Made by a program: the position numbers and the translations under genes
Shown: piece after piece, positions 8,923 to 18,478 of the stretch
How the letters are laid out: each line of letters opens with the position of its first letter
Numbering within the stretch: the first letter of the stretch is position 1
Assembly: GCA_014879575.1 (NCBI GenBank)
Contig: JACSRU010000121.1
Location: forward strand, 1 to 54,315
Length of the DNA stretch: 54,315 nt
Source of the DNA: Chthoniobacterales bacterium
GTDB lineage: Bacteria > Verrucomicrobiota > Verrucomicrobiia > Chthoniobacterales > Terrimicrobiaceae
Direction of reading: 5' to 3'
The notes under the pieces: generated by a model
What the model saw: the letters and a program-made list of their open reading frames with translations, nothing else
The model's database searches: none
What the model was told of the DNA's origin: nothing

Positions 8923-10082
8923 AGACGCGGCTGGATCTTTGCCGTCAGGAGTGCCGGGGCCAGACGGGGCACCAGCGGCTTCCCCTGGCGGTGAATGTTG
9001 ATGAGAATTCCGATCATGAAAAGGCAGACCATGAGATTTGAACCACCGTAACTGATGAACGGGAGGGGCATGCCCTTGTTGGGAAGCAGGGCAGTCGTGA
9101 CTCCGATGTTCACCACGGCTTGGAACGTGATCATCATCACCGCCCCAAAGCCGAGGAGCAAGCCAAAGCGATCCCGGGCATTCGTGGCAACCAGGCAACC
9201 GCACAGACAGAGCAGAAGATACCCGGCCGTCGTCACCAGGGTGATCCTCAGGCCAAGTTCCTCGCCAATCATCGGAAAAATAAAATCCGTGTGGGCATAC
9301 GGGGTGTAGAGCATTTTTTGTCGTCCTTCTCCCAAGCCGAGTCCGCTCATGCCCCCCGAGCCAAAGGCGATCAGACCCTGGAGTTGCTGATAGAACTCGT
9401 TCGGATATTTTTCGGGATGAAGAAACGCCAACAGGCGTCCCTGCCGCTCGGTGATATTCATCGCCAACAAAAAAACGCCGGTCACCCCCAATGCGCCGAG
9501 CAGCAGCAATCCTCGCAACGCGGCGCCGGCCACAAACAGCATGACAAGACCCGTCGCCCCGATAAGCGCCGTGTTTCCGATGTCCACCTCGAAGACGATC
9601 GGCACCAGAAGAATCCCCAAAATTCCCATCGGCGCAAGGAAGCCCATGAGAAACCCCTGGGAGGTTGATTCAAATTTGGAAAACCACCAGGCCAGAAAAA
9701 ACAGGGCGCCAATTTTTGCCACCTCGCTGGGCTGGAGCGTGCCAATCCCGATGTTGATCCAGCGGGACGAACCATTGATCCGGAGTCCAACCGGCGGGAC
9801 AAAGCACAGGAGCAGAAGCACAAAGGCGCCACCGAACCAAATCCACCAGGTTCGTTCCCAGAAATGATAATCCATGTTGGCGGCAAAAACGGCGACGCCA
9901 AGTCCGATGCCCAGCCACAGGATCTGCCTCTTGACGAAGAAGTAGATGTCCCCGTGACTGTCCTGCGCAAAGGCACTCGTGCTGAAGAGCATCACAACTC
10001 CCAGAACGAGCAGAGCCGAGACGATCAACAGGAGAATGTGAATGCTGTGTTTTTGCATGCCGAAAGGTGAAATGCCAGACAC
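8919..10082 (-). CDS. ftsW: SEDS peptidoglycan glycosyltransferase FtsW
   Basis: Polytopic SEDS-family protein that polymerises septal peptidoglycan together with its partner transpeptidase FtsI. It is 387 residues long and shows about ten hydrophobic segments. Family motifs are RINGSSRWINIG, LQPSEVAKI, the periplasmic HTDFIFPMIGEELGL and the C-terminal LPFISYGGSNL. The start could be 10082 or the ATG at 10058 (MQKHSIHILL); both leave a short gap of a few dozen bases after the LysM gene, the widest junction in this part of the cluster. It overlaps murG by 4 nt. Confidence 0.96.
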   Translation of the reverse strand: MSGISPFGMQKHSIHILLLIVSALLVLGVVMLFSTSAFAQDSHGDIYFFVKRQILWLGIGLGVAVFAANMDYHFWERTWWIWFGGAFVLLLLCFVPPVGLRINGSSRWINIGIGTLQPSEVAKIGALFFLAWWFSKFESTSQGFLMGFLAPMGILGILLVPIVFEVDIGNTALIGATGLVMLFVAGAALRGLLLLGALGVTGVFLLAMNITERQGRLLAFLHPEKYPNEFYQQLQGLIAFGSGGMSGLGLGEGRQKMLYTPYAHTDFIFPMIGEELGLRITLVTTAGYLLLCLCGCLVATNARDRFGLLLGFGAVMMITFQAVVNIGVTTALLPNKGMPLPFISYGGSNLMVCLFMIGILINIHRQGKPLVPRLAPALLTAKIQPRL

Positions 10083-10119
10083 CGGAAGTCACTCCGCGGG
10101 CTTCCGGAGCGGATTCCGC

Positions 10120-11043
10120 TCAGGGGACAATGAGTTTCTGCCCGATTTGAAGTTTGGTGGGATCCTGGATGTTGTTTGCCTTAATCAGGTCGTTGTATTT
10201 GACCTTCAGTTTTTTGGCGATCGAGTAGGGATTATCCCCCTTGGCGACCGTGTAGGTTTTGTCCGCAGAGGCCGGGGGTTCCTCCGATTTCGCGACAGGG
10301 GCCGGTACGGTCTTTGTCACCGCCTGGGGCTCAACACCCTCTGCGGCCGACGCGGTCTTGCCTTCGGATGCCTTCCCGGCCGGGACCGGTTTCAGGGCGG
10401 TGGTCTTTTTCTCCGAAGTTGGCACAACCTCCGGCGATTTTTTCGGCGGGGTTGCTTTGCTTTCGACCGTTTTCCCAGCGAGGGCATCGGGCTTTGCGGC
10501 GGATGTCCTGGCGGGAATCTTCAGGATCTGACCGACACGAATTGCCGAGTTGGCAGTGATGCCGTTTGCCTGTTCGAGAGCTTCAACGGTTGTCTTTTGC
10601 GCTGCGGCAATGCGTGTCAGCGTGTCCCCCGCCAAAACCGTGTAGGCCGGCCCACCCGTATCCGCTTGCGTGCTGACAGGCAGCTTCGCCGCAGTCGTCG
10701 GGGCCGCCGGACGCTCCGGGACGGTTTTGGATGCCGCAGGGGAACTCTGGGCTTTCGTTTCCACCTCCGCCGCAGCAGATGCCGCCGACTGGGTGGCGAC
10801 CTCTTTTGCACTCCCCTTGGCGGCGCGCTGACTCTTCAGCGAGTTAAAGGCAAAAACCCCGCCGACGGCCAAAACGTGCAACACGAGCACGACCAGCAGC
10901 GCATGGGAAAATTTCATGTTCGGCTCGGCCTCGCCGTCATAATCCTCGAAATCCTTTTCCGTGGCGGCGGCGCGCGCATGAAGGGTTTTCACCATTCTGC
11001 GCGGGGTTCTGCGTGGTGTTGGTGGGCGTGGCATGGGCTTCAT
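10120..11043 (-). CDS. LysM-domain membrane protein inside the dcw cluster
   Basis: A 307-residue protein with a basic Pro/Arg-rich cytoplasmic start, one membrane segment near 47-66, a long Ala/Pro/Lys-rich low-complexity region, and two LysM domains at about 134-177 (YTVLAGDTLTRIAA) and 263-307 (YTVAKGDNPYSIAKKLKV). LysM domains bind N-acetylglucosamine chains, so it probably anchors in the inner membrane and contacts peptidoglycan in the periplasm. No catalytic domain is visible. The ATG at 11043 follows the murD stop by one base, and ftsW follows, so it is embedded in the operon. A divisome or septal peptidoglycan-sensing role is inferred from position only. Confidence 0.88.
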   Translation of the reverse strand: MKPMPRPPTPRRTPRRMVKTLHARAAATEKDFEDYDGEAEPNMKFSHALLVVLVLHVLAVGGVFAFNSLKSQRAAKGSAKEVATQSAASAAAEVETKAQSSPAASKTVPERPAAPTTAAKLPVSTQADTGGPAYTVLAGDTLTRIAAAQKTTVEALEQANGITANSAIRVGQILKIPARTSAAKPDALAGKTVESKATPPKKSPEVVPTSEKKTTALKPVPAGKASEGKTASAAEGVEPQAVTKTVPAPVAKSEEPPASADKTYTVAKGDNPYSIAKKLKVKYNDLIKANNIQDPTKLQIGQKLIVP

Positions 11044-11044
11044 T

Positions 11045-12379
11045 TTATGTGGATTGGGTTTTGGATGGAAGTTTGTGGGTGAGTGATTTGAAAAGGTTTC
11101 CGCGCTCTCCGTAGTTGCGAAACATGTCGAACGAGGAAGTGCCGGGGGAAAACAACACGACGTTGCCGGACTCCGCCAGATCGGCTGCCAGGCGGACTGC
11201 TTCCTGCAAATCTTTTGCCTTGTGGCAGGGAGTATTCCGCCAGGATCCGGCAATCCGATCCTTCATCTCTCCGATGAGGACCGCCGCCCGGACCCGCTCG
11301 CGAACCAGCGGCTCGATCGCATCAAATTCAAACCCCTTGTCCTTTCCTCCGGCAATCAAAATGATGGGGGCCCCCTGCGAACGGATCGCCATTTCCATGG
11401 CATCCAGATTTGTGGCCTTGGAGTCGTTGATCCAGCGGACTCCATCGCGCAAGCGCACAAACTCGCACCTGTGAACGGGCGCGGTGTATTGCGTGACGGC
11501 ACCCGCCAGGTGATCGAGATCCACGTCGAGCGCGCACCCAATGGCCAGTGCCGCCATCAGGTTCTCCGCGTTGTGAATCCCCTGCAGGCGGGTTTCGTTC
11601 TGGTCCAGAACTTTCCGGCCCTGAAAGCAAATCACGCTTCCTTCCAACGTAAAGTCCGCCTCTTTCCGATGGGCACTGAATGTGATCTTCCGGGCGGCCA
11701 GTGGCGGCAACTCGGAGGCCGCATTGACAATCGCGACATCCGACGCGGTTTGATTTTCAAAAATTCTGAGCTTGGCTTCGCGGTATTCCTTCATGCCCGG
11801 ATACCTGTCGAGGTGGTTGGGACTGAGATTCAGCCAGACGGACACTTGCGGGTGGAAGGTTTTGATGGTCTCCAGCTGGAAGGAACTGACCTCGAGGATC
11901 ATGACATCCAGCTCCTGGCTTGAGCGCACCGCCGTGGCGAACGGGAGGCCGATATTTCCGCTTGCCATCGTTCGCACTCCGCAGGTTTTCAGCATCTCCG
12001 TGGTCAGTTCCGTGGTGGTGGTCTTGCCGTTTGTTCCAGTGATGGCGACCGTTGGGCAGGTGCATTCCTCGAAGGCCAGCTCAAGCTCCCCGATGACGGG
12101 AACCCTTTTCGCGAGAACATTTCGCACCAGCGGCACAACGGGATCAATCCCCGGACTCAGCACTGCGATATCGTAAGGCGAAGGGTCGCCCTCGGCCTCC
12201 GCTCCGAGAAGGACACGGATTCCCCGCCCCTCCAAGCCGGCGGCTTTTTCGCGCAGGCCCGGGTTGTCGCCGCTTTCGCAGACCGTCACTGCCGCCCCCT
12301 CTTCGGACAATAGCAGGGCGGCAGCCTCACCGCTGTGACCGAGTCCGAGCACGACTGCATTTTTTCCGCTGTAGATCAT
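11045..12379 (-). CDS. murD: UDP-MurNAc-L-alanine--D-glutamate ligase MurD
   Basis: Cytoplasmic Mur ligase that adds D-glutamate. The protein has 444 residues, usual for MurD. The N-terminal Rossmann segment VLGLGHSGEAAALLL, the ATP loop AITGTNGKTTTTELT, the LNLSPNHLDRY motif, INDSKATNLDAME and the C-terminal IILIAGGKDKG are visible. The mraY stop abuts its ATG directly (TAAATG), and the LysM gene begins one base after its stop. No anomalies were seen. Confidence 0.97.
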   Translation of the reverse strand: MIYSGKNAVVLGLGHSGEAAALLLSEEGAAVTVCESGDNPGLREKAAGLEGRGIRVLLGAEAEGDPSPYDIAVLSPGIDPVVPLVRNVLAKRVPVIGELELAFEECTCPTVAITGTNGKTTTTELTTEMLKTCGVRTMASGNIGLPFATAVRSSQELDVMILEVSSFQLETIKTFHPQVSVWLNLSPNHLDRYPGMKEYREAKLRIFENQTASDVAIVNAASELPPLAARKITFSAHRKEADFTLEGSVICFQGRKVLDQNETRLQGIHNAENLMAALAIGCALDVDLDHLAGAVTQYTAPVHRCEFVRLRDGVRWINDSKATNLDAMEMAIRSQGAPIILIAGGKDKGFEFDAIEPLVRERVRAAVLIGEMKDRIAGSWRNTPCHKAKDLQEAVRLAADLAESGNVVLFSPGTSSFDMFRNYGERGNLFKSLTHKLPSKTQST

Positions 12380-13510
12380 TTAACGAAGCTTGAGAGTGGC
12401 AAGACCCAGGAGGGCGAAAAGAACGGACATGATCCAGAACCTGACGATCACGGTGTTTTCCTTCCATCCGCTGAGTTCGAAGTGGTGGTGCAGGGGCGAC
12501 ATTTTGATGATTCTCTTCCCCGTAAGCTTGAAACTTGCGACCTGCAGGATCACCGACAGAGCCTCGATGACAAACACGCCCCCGACGATGACCAGCAACA
12601 ACTCCTGCTTGCAGCAGATCGCCACGGCTCCGAGCATCCCCCCGATCGCCAGCGAACCGGTGTCTCCCATGAACATCCGCGCCGGGTGGGCATTCCACCA
12701 AAGAAACCCCAGACAGGCCCCGAGCAGGGCAACACACAGAACGGTCAGCTCCCCGGAATAGGCCACGAAAGGAACCTGAAGATAGGTGGCGGCCTTGATA
12801 TTCCCCGCAAGGTAAACCAACACCGCGTAAGTGGCGGCAACGGTGGCCGTGCAGCCGGTGGCAAGACCGTCCAGGCCATCGGTGAGATTCACCGCATTCG
12901 ACGTGCCGACAAGCACCAACAGATAAAAGACAAACGTCCCCCATCCGAGACTGAAAATGAGGGGCTCCTTGGAGAAGGGGATGTTCAATTGCTGGGCAAT
13001 TCCGGCAAGCTTCGGGTTGGTGAGAAAGTAAATGGTGAAAACCGCCGCCAACACGCATTGGAGGGCGAACTTCAGCCGACTGCTGATCCCGGCGGAGCTC
13101 TTTTTTGTCACCTTCAACCAATCATCATAAAAGCCGATGGAGCCAAGAAAGAGGGTGCTGAAAAGCACGAGCCAGACAAATTCGTTTTCCGGTTTCGCCC
13201 AGAGCAACGTTGAAAGAACGACGGATCCCACGAGAAGGATTCCCCCCATCGTTGGTGTTCCCTTTTTTGCGCCGTGAAGCTCGAACAATTTATGAACTTC
13301 CTCCTTGCTTCGGATCGGCTGGCCGAACTTCAGGGAAATCAGCTTTCGGATGACCCAATTCCCAAAAATCAGACTGATCAGAAAGGCTGTGATGCCCGCG
13401 CAGATCGCCCGGAATGTGATATAGGAAAAGACGTTGAATGCCTTGAAGAAGTCATTGTTGATTTCCTGGGTCTGCGCCCACTGGCTGAGGTTTGAAAGGT
13501 AATAAAGCAT
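12380..13510 (-). CDS. mraY: phospho-MurNAc-pentapeptide transferase MraY
   Basis: Polytopic membrane enzyme that transfers phospho-MurNAc-pentapeptide from UDP to undecaprenyl phosphate, making lipid I. Its 376 residues include GTPTMGGILLVG, FYDDWLKVTKK, the catalytic-region NLTDGLDGLATG, FMGDTGSLAIGG and MSPLHHHFELSGWKE. About ten hydrophobic segments are apparent. Its ATG overlaps the murF stop as TGATG, and its stop touches the murD start codon. Family assignment is secure. Confidence 0.97.
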   Translation of the reverse strand: MLYYLSNLSQWAQTQEINNDFFKAFNVFSYITFRAICAGITAFLISLIFGNWVIRKLISLKFGQPIRSKEEVHKLFELHGAKKGTPTMGGILLVGSVVLSTLLWAKPENEFVWLVLFSTLFLGSIGFYDDWLKVTKKSSAGISSRLKFALQCVLAAVFTIYFLTNPKLAGIAQQLNIPFSKEPLIFSLGWGTFVFYLLVLVGTSNAVNLTDGLDGLATGCTATVAATYAVLVYLAGNIKAATYLQVPFVAYSGELTVLCVALLGACLGFLWWNAHPARMFMGDTGSLAIGGMLGAVAICCKQELLLVIVGGVFVIEALSVILQVASFKLTGKRIIKMSPLHHHFELSGWKENTVIVRFWIMSVLFALLGLATLKLR

Positions 13511-14877
13511 CAGGAGTCGAAATGTTTCAGAACGGCTTCCATGCGGGCGGACCGGCTGCCCTTGACAAGCACGACATCGCCGGGATGCGCCAGATTCGAG
13601 AGCAGGAGGGCGGCGGAGGCCGCATCGTCCACTTCATGAACTCTCCCCAGTCCGGTTTCGCGCGCCGCATCCGCCAGAGGAAGCGTCTCCCTGCCGACCG
13701 TGATCAGGATGTCCACATTTTTCCCCGCCACCGTTCCGGTGCGGCGGTAACCTTCGTGTTCGTAGTCGCCGAGTTCCCCCATGCGGCCCAGGACCGCAAT
13801 TCTCCGTCCGCCACCGGGCAGAGCCCGCAGCGTGCATAACGCGGCGACCATCGAATCGGGATTGGCATTATACGTGTCATCGAGAAAGGAAATCCCCCGA
13901 ATGCTCCGATGCTGGAGCCTTCCTCCGGTAAGGCGTGTTTTGGAGAGGCCCGAGACCGCAACCTCGGGGGAAATTCCGAATTCAACACCCGCCGCAACGG
14001 CTAGAAGGGCATTGCGAACCATGTGCGCGCCATGACAGGTGAGACTGGCCGGGAGGGACTGCCCTCCGGCATGCAGAACAAAAGAGCACCCCTCCCTGGT
14101 CTCGACAAGAGACGAAGCGGTCACACTCCCTGAGGTGAGGCCCGCACGGACGACGCGCGCCCGGGTCCGCGAGGCAAGAAAATCCGACTGGTCCTCCTCC
14201 GAGGAGAGCACAACGAATCCCTCCGGCGGGACCGCAGCCACCAAAGCACTCTTTTCGAGGGCGATCGCTTCGCGGGTTTTCAGAAATTCGATGTGTGCGA
14301 TGCCGATATTCGTGACAATCGCGGCATGCGGCTTCGCCAGGGCGGCCAGAGGGGCGATCTCTCCGGGATGGTTCATTCCGATCTCCCAGACCGCTGCGGT
14401 ATCCGCTGAACTGGCGGAGAGAATCGAGAGCGGGACGCCGATGTGGTTGTTCAGGTTGCCTTCCGTCTTAACGACCTTGTAGCCTGCGGACAGGACGCCC
14501 GCCGCAAATTCCTTGGTGCTCGTTTTTCCGTTGCTTCCGGTGATGCAAAGAACTTTCAGACTCAAACGGGATCGCCAGGCGGTCGCCAAACGGGTCAGGG
14601 CCTCCCATCCGGATTCCGCAAACAGAACCGGAAAATTCGAAGGCAGAGCGGAGGCCGCCGACTCCTTCTCGACCAGCACGGCGGCGGCTCCCCGCGCAAC
14701 GGCATCGCCCGCGAAAAGATTGCCGTCAAAATTGTCGCCCCGGAGCGCGACATACAAATCCCCAGGCTGGAGGGTTCGGGTATCCTTGGAGACTTTGGAA
14801 ACACGCAGGGTTCCATCCCCCCGAAGGAGTTTGGCTCCGGACATTTCCGCGATTTCTTTCAGTGGCAGGAGATCCAT
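13510..14877 (-). CDS. murF: UDP-MurNAc-tripeptide--D-Ala-D-Ala ligase MurF
   Basis: Final cytoplasmic Mur ligase, which adds the D-Ala-D-Ala made by Ddl. The ATG at 14877 (MDLLPLKEIAEM) is one base after the murE stop and gives 455 residues; the frame continues upstream only within murE. Features include the N-terminal VSKDTRTLQPGDLYVALRG, the ATP loop CITGSNGKTSTKEF, a GMNHPGEI motif, NIGIAHIEFL and DDTYNANPDSM. The C-terminal domain ends with VVLVKGSRSARME. It overlaps the mraY start by one base. Confidence 0.97.
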   Translation of the reverse strand: MDLLPLKEIAEMSGAKLLRGDGTLRVSKVSKDTRTLQPGDLYVALRGDNFDGNLFAGDAVARGAAAVLVEKESAASALPSNFPVLFAESGWEALTRLATAWRSRLSLKVLCITGSNGKTSTKEFAAGVLSAGYKVVKTEGNLNNHIGVPLSILSASSADTAAVWEIGMNHPGEIAPLAALAKPHAAIVTNIGIAHIEFLKTREAIALEKSALVAAVPPEGFVVLSSEEDQSDFLASRTRARVVRAGLTSGSVTASSLVETREGCSFVLHAGGQSLPASLTCHGAHMVRNALLAVAAGVEFGISPEVAVSGLSKTRLTGGRLQHRSIRGISFLDDTYNANPDSMVAALCTLRALPGGGRRIAVLGRMGELGDYEHEGYRRTGTVAGKNVDILITVGRETLPLADAARETGLGRVHEVDDAASAALLLSNLAHPGDVVLVKGSRSARMEAVLKHFDS

Positions 14878-14878
14878 T

Positions 14879-16348
14879 TTACAGGGTTTTTTTGTATGCC
14901 ATCGCCCGTTCGGCGACTTCGACATCGTCGAAGGGAATTCTGCGATCCGAAAATTCCTGGTAGTTTTCGTGGCCCTTGCCGGCAATGAGGACGATGTCGC
15001 CAGGTTCCGCGAGATGGATGGCCTGCCGGATGGCCTCCTCGCGGTCGGTGATTTTCTCGAAATTTGTCCTCCGCAATCCCACAGCAACATCCGCGAGAAT
15101 GGCTTCGGGATCCTCCCGGCGGGGATTGTCGGATGTCAGGATTGTCCAATCCGAGAATTCCTCCGCTGCGGCAGCCATGAGCGGGCGCTTGGCACGGTCG
15201 CGGTCGCCGCCGCATCCGAAGACGGTGAGAAGCCGGGCCGGCTTCAAATCCTTGAGCGTGCGGAGAACATTTTTCAGGGCATCGTCCGTGTGGGCATAAT
15301 CCACAAACACATGAAAGTTGCGCTTCCCGGGCACACGCTCCAACCGGCCGGGCACCTGGGGAGCCGAGGCCAAGGCGGCAATGGCACCTCGCAGTTCGAC
15401 CCCGCAGACCGTCGCTGCGGCAAGGGCTCCAAGAACATTGTAAATATTGAAAAGCCCGATGAGGGGCGTGCGCACGAGGAAGCTTTTCTTTTTTGCCTCG
15501 AGTTGGAAGACCGACCCGTTGCCGTCGAACCGGATCGCGCTCGCACGAAAGTCCACCCCGAGTCCGCGTCCGAAAGTCAGGGTTTTGAGTGTTCGTTTTC
15601 CGAGCTTTCCCACGAGCAGGTGTCCATACCGGTCATCCACGTTGACGACAGCTTTCCCCTTCTTTTCCGTCTGCGAGGCCAGCCCCTCGAAGAGAAGCGT
15701 CTTTGCCGCAAAATAGGCGTCCATCGACTGGTGGTAATCGAGGTGATCCTGTGTCAGGTTGGTAAAGACTGCCGCATCGAATGCGATGCCGCGCGCGCGG
15801 TGCTGCACCAGAGCATGGCTGGAAACCTCCATGGCGACCGCCCTTGAGCCACTGTCCCGCATGCGGGAGAGAAGTTCCTGAAGGTCCGTCGCTTCCGGCG
15901 TTGTCCTCGGCGCGGGAATTTCCTCGGCTCCCACGACGTATTTCACCGTGCCAAGGAGTCCGCAGCGGAGCGAGGCGGAATCCAGCAGGTGCTTCAGGAG
16001 GAACGCGGTGGTCGTCTTCCCATTGGTTCCCGTCACGCCCACGCATTTCATGGAACGATCGGGGTGTCCGTAAAATGTTGCGGCGATATCCGCCATGGCC
16101 GCCCGGGCATTCGGCACCCGAATGACCGGACAGGCGCACGCCCCGGGATCGGCTTCCGTGACAACCGCCGCGCTGCCATGACCCACCGCCTGCTGCACAA
16201 ACTCCGCACCGTTCGTTTTCGTCCCGGGCAACGCAAAGAAAAGACTCCCTTCCCCCGCCCGACGGGAGTCGTAGGAGAGCGACCGGATCTCAGGATTCGC
16301 GAGGATTTCCGGAAGCCCGGCGGACTGGAGCAACGCATTGAGCCTCAT
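14879..16348 (-). CDS. murE: UDP-MurNAc-dipeptide--diaminopimelate ligase MurE
   Basis: Mur ligase that adds the third peptide residue. The ATG at 16348 (MRLNALLQSAG) gives 489 residues and lies four bases after the ftsI stop. Visible motifs are the substrate-binding SYDSRRAGEGSLFFALPG, the ATP loop VTGTNGKTTTAFLL, NLTQDHLDYH, VFVDYAHTDDAL and the amino-acid selectivity motif DNPR. The DNPR motif is the established marker for meso-diaminopimelate rather than lysine. That predicts DAP-type peptidoglycan, which suits the two L,D-transpeptidases at 22948 and 53093. Confidence 0.97.
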   Translation of the reverse strand: MRLNALLQSAGLPEILANPEIRSLSYDSRRAGEGSLFFALPGTKTNGAEFVQQAVGHGSAAVVTEADPGACACPVIRVPNARAAMADIAATFYGHPDRSMKCVGVTGTNGKTTTAFLLKHLLDSASLRCGLLGTVKYVVGAEEIPAPRTTPEATDLQELLSRMRDSGSRAVAMEVSSHALVQHRARGIAFDAAVFTNLTQDHLDYHQSMDAYFAAKTLLFEGLASQTEKKGKAVVNVDDRYGHLLVGKLGKRTLKTLTFGRGLGVDFRASAIRFDGNGSVFQLEAKKKSFLVRTPLIGLFNIYNVLGALAAATVCGVELRGAIAALASAPQVPGRLERVPGKRNFHVFVDYAHTDDALKNVLRTLKDLKPARLLTVFGCGGDRDRAKRPLMAAAAEEFSDWTILTSDNPRREDPEAILADVAVGLRRTNFEKITDREEAIRQAIHLAEPGDIVLIAGKGHENYQEFSDRRIPFDDVEVAERAMAYKKTL

Positions 16349-16352
16349 GAAA

Positions 16353-18113
16353 TCAATTTGCCCTTTCCTTTTTTTGATCGTCCATGGCGAGCGGCCCCGG
16401 GAGTTCCGCGCGAAGTGCCGGGACCAGATCCAGATACCGCGCAGCGCGCTCTCCGATCCGGGAAAACACGGGAGCCGCAAGGAGTCCCCCGTAATTCAAA
16501 TTTGAGGCAACCTTGGCGTCGTCAAGCAGGACCAAGCAGACAAACCGGGGATTCTCCACGGGAAGATAACCCACGAAGGAGACCACATACTTTCCCGGGG
16601 CATACCCTCCGGTGGGACTCGCCTTCTGGGCAGTCCCGGTCTTTCCGGCGGTCGTAAAGCCTGCGACCTTCGCCAGTTGGGCGGTCCCCCCCTCCGCCAC
16701 AACACCCGAGAGAGCCCTGCCAACAAAGTTTGCAGTTTTTTTTGAGACGACCTCCCGGAGCATCTTTGGGGGCTTGTCCTGGACAACCCGCCCGTCCGCA
16801 TCCTCGATCGAACGGACAATCTGCGGGGCAAACAACCTTCCCCCATTGGCAACGACCGACATGCCCATGGTGATCTGCAACGGAGTGGCGGCGACCGATT
16901 GGCCCATCGCCATGCGGGTGATCGTCAACTTGTCCCAACGGTGCGGAGGATGCACAAGACCCGGAATTTCTCCGGGAAGTTCGATGCCGGATTTTTCGCC
17001 AAAGCCGAAACGCCGGACGTATTCGTAGTATTTGGCGTCCTTCATCATGAGCGCCATTTTTGCGGAGCCAATGTTCGAGGATTTCACAAGGATGTCGGCC
17101 ACGCCCATCGCGCCGTAACCGTGGTGGTCGCGCAAAATTTTCCCGCCGTAGGAAAATGCGCCGTTCTCGCAAAAGATCGAGGTCTTGTCATTGACGATTC
17201 CCTCGTTGATTGCGCCGGATGCCACGACAATTTTGAATGTGGATCCCGGCTCCACCATGTCCAGAATTGCGCGATTTTTCATCTCCTCGGGTTTGGCCTC
17301 GCCCGGGCGATTCGGATCAAAACACGGGCGGCTGGCCATGGCGAGGATCTCTCCGGTGTTCGGATCCATGAGAATGGCCGCCGCCATTTCGAGTTTGAGA
17401 TCCCGAAAGGCCGTATCCAGCTCCTCCTCAAGGATCGCCTGGAGTCCCATGTCAATTGTCAGCCTCACATTCAGGCCATGCACCGCCGGTTCCTCCTGTC
17501 CGCGATAGAGCATGATCTCCCTTCCGGTTCGGTCGTGCTCGATATACCGGTAGCCATCCTGCCCCCGGAGGTGGCTCTCCATCGTCATCTCCACGCCCTG
17601 AATTCCGCTTCCCTGATTGTTCAGAAACCCGAGCACGTGCCCAAGCATCTGTCCGTTCGGATATGTCCGCACGGCATCCTTCTCGAAGTAGATCCCGCGC
17701 AGATTGGCCGCCTGGATCGCCGCCTTGAGGGCCACCGCCTTTTCCTCCGGAAATTCGCGGCGGAGCACGATGTATTTTTTCTCGCTGGAGAGCCGGGCCC
17801 GCAGGTCTCCCTCGTCCTGTTCAAGGAAGGGGGCGGCGATTTTCGCCAGGGCGGCGGGATCCTGGATGTGGGAACCGTCAGCAACCACCGTGCGGACCGG
17901 AAGGTTCGAAGCGAGCAACTCGCCATTGCGGTCGAAGATCAACCCGCGCCGCGCGTGGATGACCATGCGCATCGTGTGCTTTTCCGCCGCCTTCTTGGCA
18001 TAGGATTGATGCTTGGTAACCTGGAGGTCCACCAATCGAACCGAGTAGGCGGTGAAAACCGCCGCGACGACAGCACAGACAACGCCCGCGCGTGTGCGTG
18101 CCGTCCACCTCAT
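16353..18113 (-). CDS. ftsI: division-specific transpeptidase FtsI (PBP3, class B PBP)
   Basis: Septal D,D-transpeptidase, partner of FtsW. The 586-residue protein has one N-terminal membrane segment (about 9-27), a PBP dimer domain (RRGLIFDRNGELLASNL), and a transpeptidase domain with the catalytic STFK motif in EPGSTFKIV, the SSN motif in VKSSNIGSAKM and the KTGTA motif in TAGKTGTAQKAS. No C-terminal PASTA domain is evident. Its start overlaps the ftsL-like stop as ATGA, and murE starts four bases downstream. Confidence 0.96.
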   Translation of the reverse strand: MRWTARTRAGVVCAVVAAVFTAYSVRLVDLQVTKHQSYAKKAAEKHTMRMVIHARRGLIFDRNGELLASNLPVRTVVADGSHIQDPAALAKIAAPFLEQDEGDLRARLSSEKKYIVLRREFPEEKAVALKAAIQAANLRGIYFEKDAVRTYPNGQMLGHVLGFLNNQGSGIQGVEMTMESHLRGQDGYRYIEHDRTGREIMLYRGQEEPAVHGLNVRLTIDMGLQAILEEELDTAFRDLKLEMAAAILMDPNTGEILAMASRPCFDPNRPGEAKPEEMKNRAILDMVEPGSTFKIVVASGAINEGIVNDKTSIFCENGAFSYGGKILRDHHGYGAMGVADILVKSSNIGSAKMALMMKDAKYYEYVRRFGFGEKSGIELPGEIPGLVHPPHRWDKLTITRMAMGQSVAATPLQITMGMSVVANGGRLFAPQIVRSIEDADGRVVQDKPPKMLREVVSKKTANFVGRALSGVVAEGGTAQLAKVAGFTTAGKTGTAQKASPTGGYAPGKYVVSFVGYLPVENPRFVCLVLLDDAKVASNLNYGGLLAAPVFSRIGERAARYLDLVPALRAELPGPLAMDDQKKERAN

Positions 18114-18478
18114 TGACGCAGTCCCTCGTTAAAGGCCGTGCGCAACACGCCATCTTCCGTGGCCCGAACCGGCGGCATCAGGCGGGCAATCACGTTGTCC
18201 TGGATCGGCTTCAGGGAGATAAATCCGTCGGCAATCCTTTGCTGGAGGGAACGGCGCGAGGAAAGTTCCGTCACACGGGCCAGCAGGCTTTCATTCTGGG
18301 CGCGCAGATCGGCGATCCGACGCTCCACCTGACGGATTTCCTCCGACAGGGTGAACTGCTGGGTTTTGATGTAGAGGAAGAACAGTCCACCGACTCCGAC
18401 AAGGAATGCCAGAAGAAGGCATCGGACCAGTGTGGTGAGGTGGACGGGATTGACTTGTTTTTTGCGATTCGTGTTCAT
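18110..18478 (-). CDS. ftsL: FtsL-like cell division protein
   Basis: Small bitopic protein (122 residues) with a basic N-terminus, one membrane segment near 17-38 (CLLLAFLVGVGGLFFLYI) and a following periplasmic coiled coil (EEIRQVERRIADLRAQNESL is its core). FtsL proteins share almost no sequence, so this rests on topology, size and position between rsmH and ftsI. In known systems FtsL joins FtsB and FtsQ and activates FtsWI. The ATG at 18478 overlaps the rsmH stop by 4 nt; the stop overlaps the ftsI ATG by 4 nt. Confidence 0.82.
   Translation of the reverse strand: MNTNRKKQVNPVHLTTLVRCLLLAFLVGVGGLFFLYIKTQQFTLSEEIRQVERRIADLRAQNESLLARVTELSSRRSLQQRIADGFISLKPIQDNVIARLMPPVRATEDGVLRTAFNEGLRQ

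Noticed and set aside
12335-13213. Plus-strand frame opposite mraY
   Set aside because: Low-complexity His/Asp/Gln-rich translation typical of an antisense frame of a membrane protein gene.
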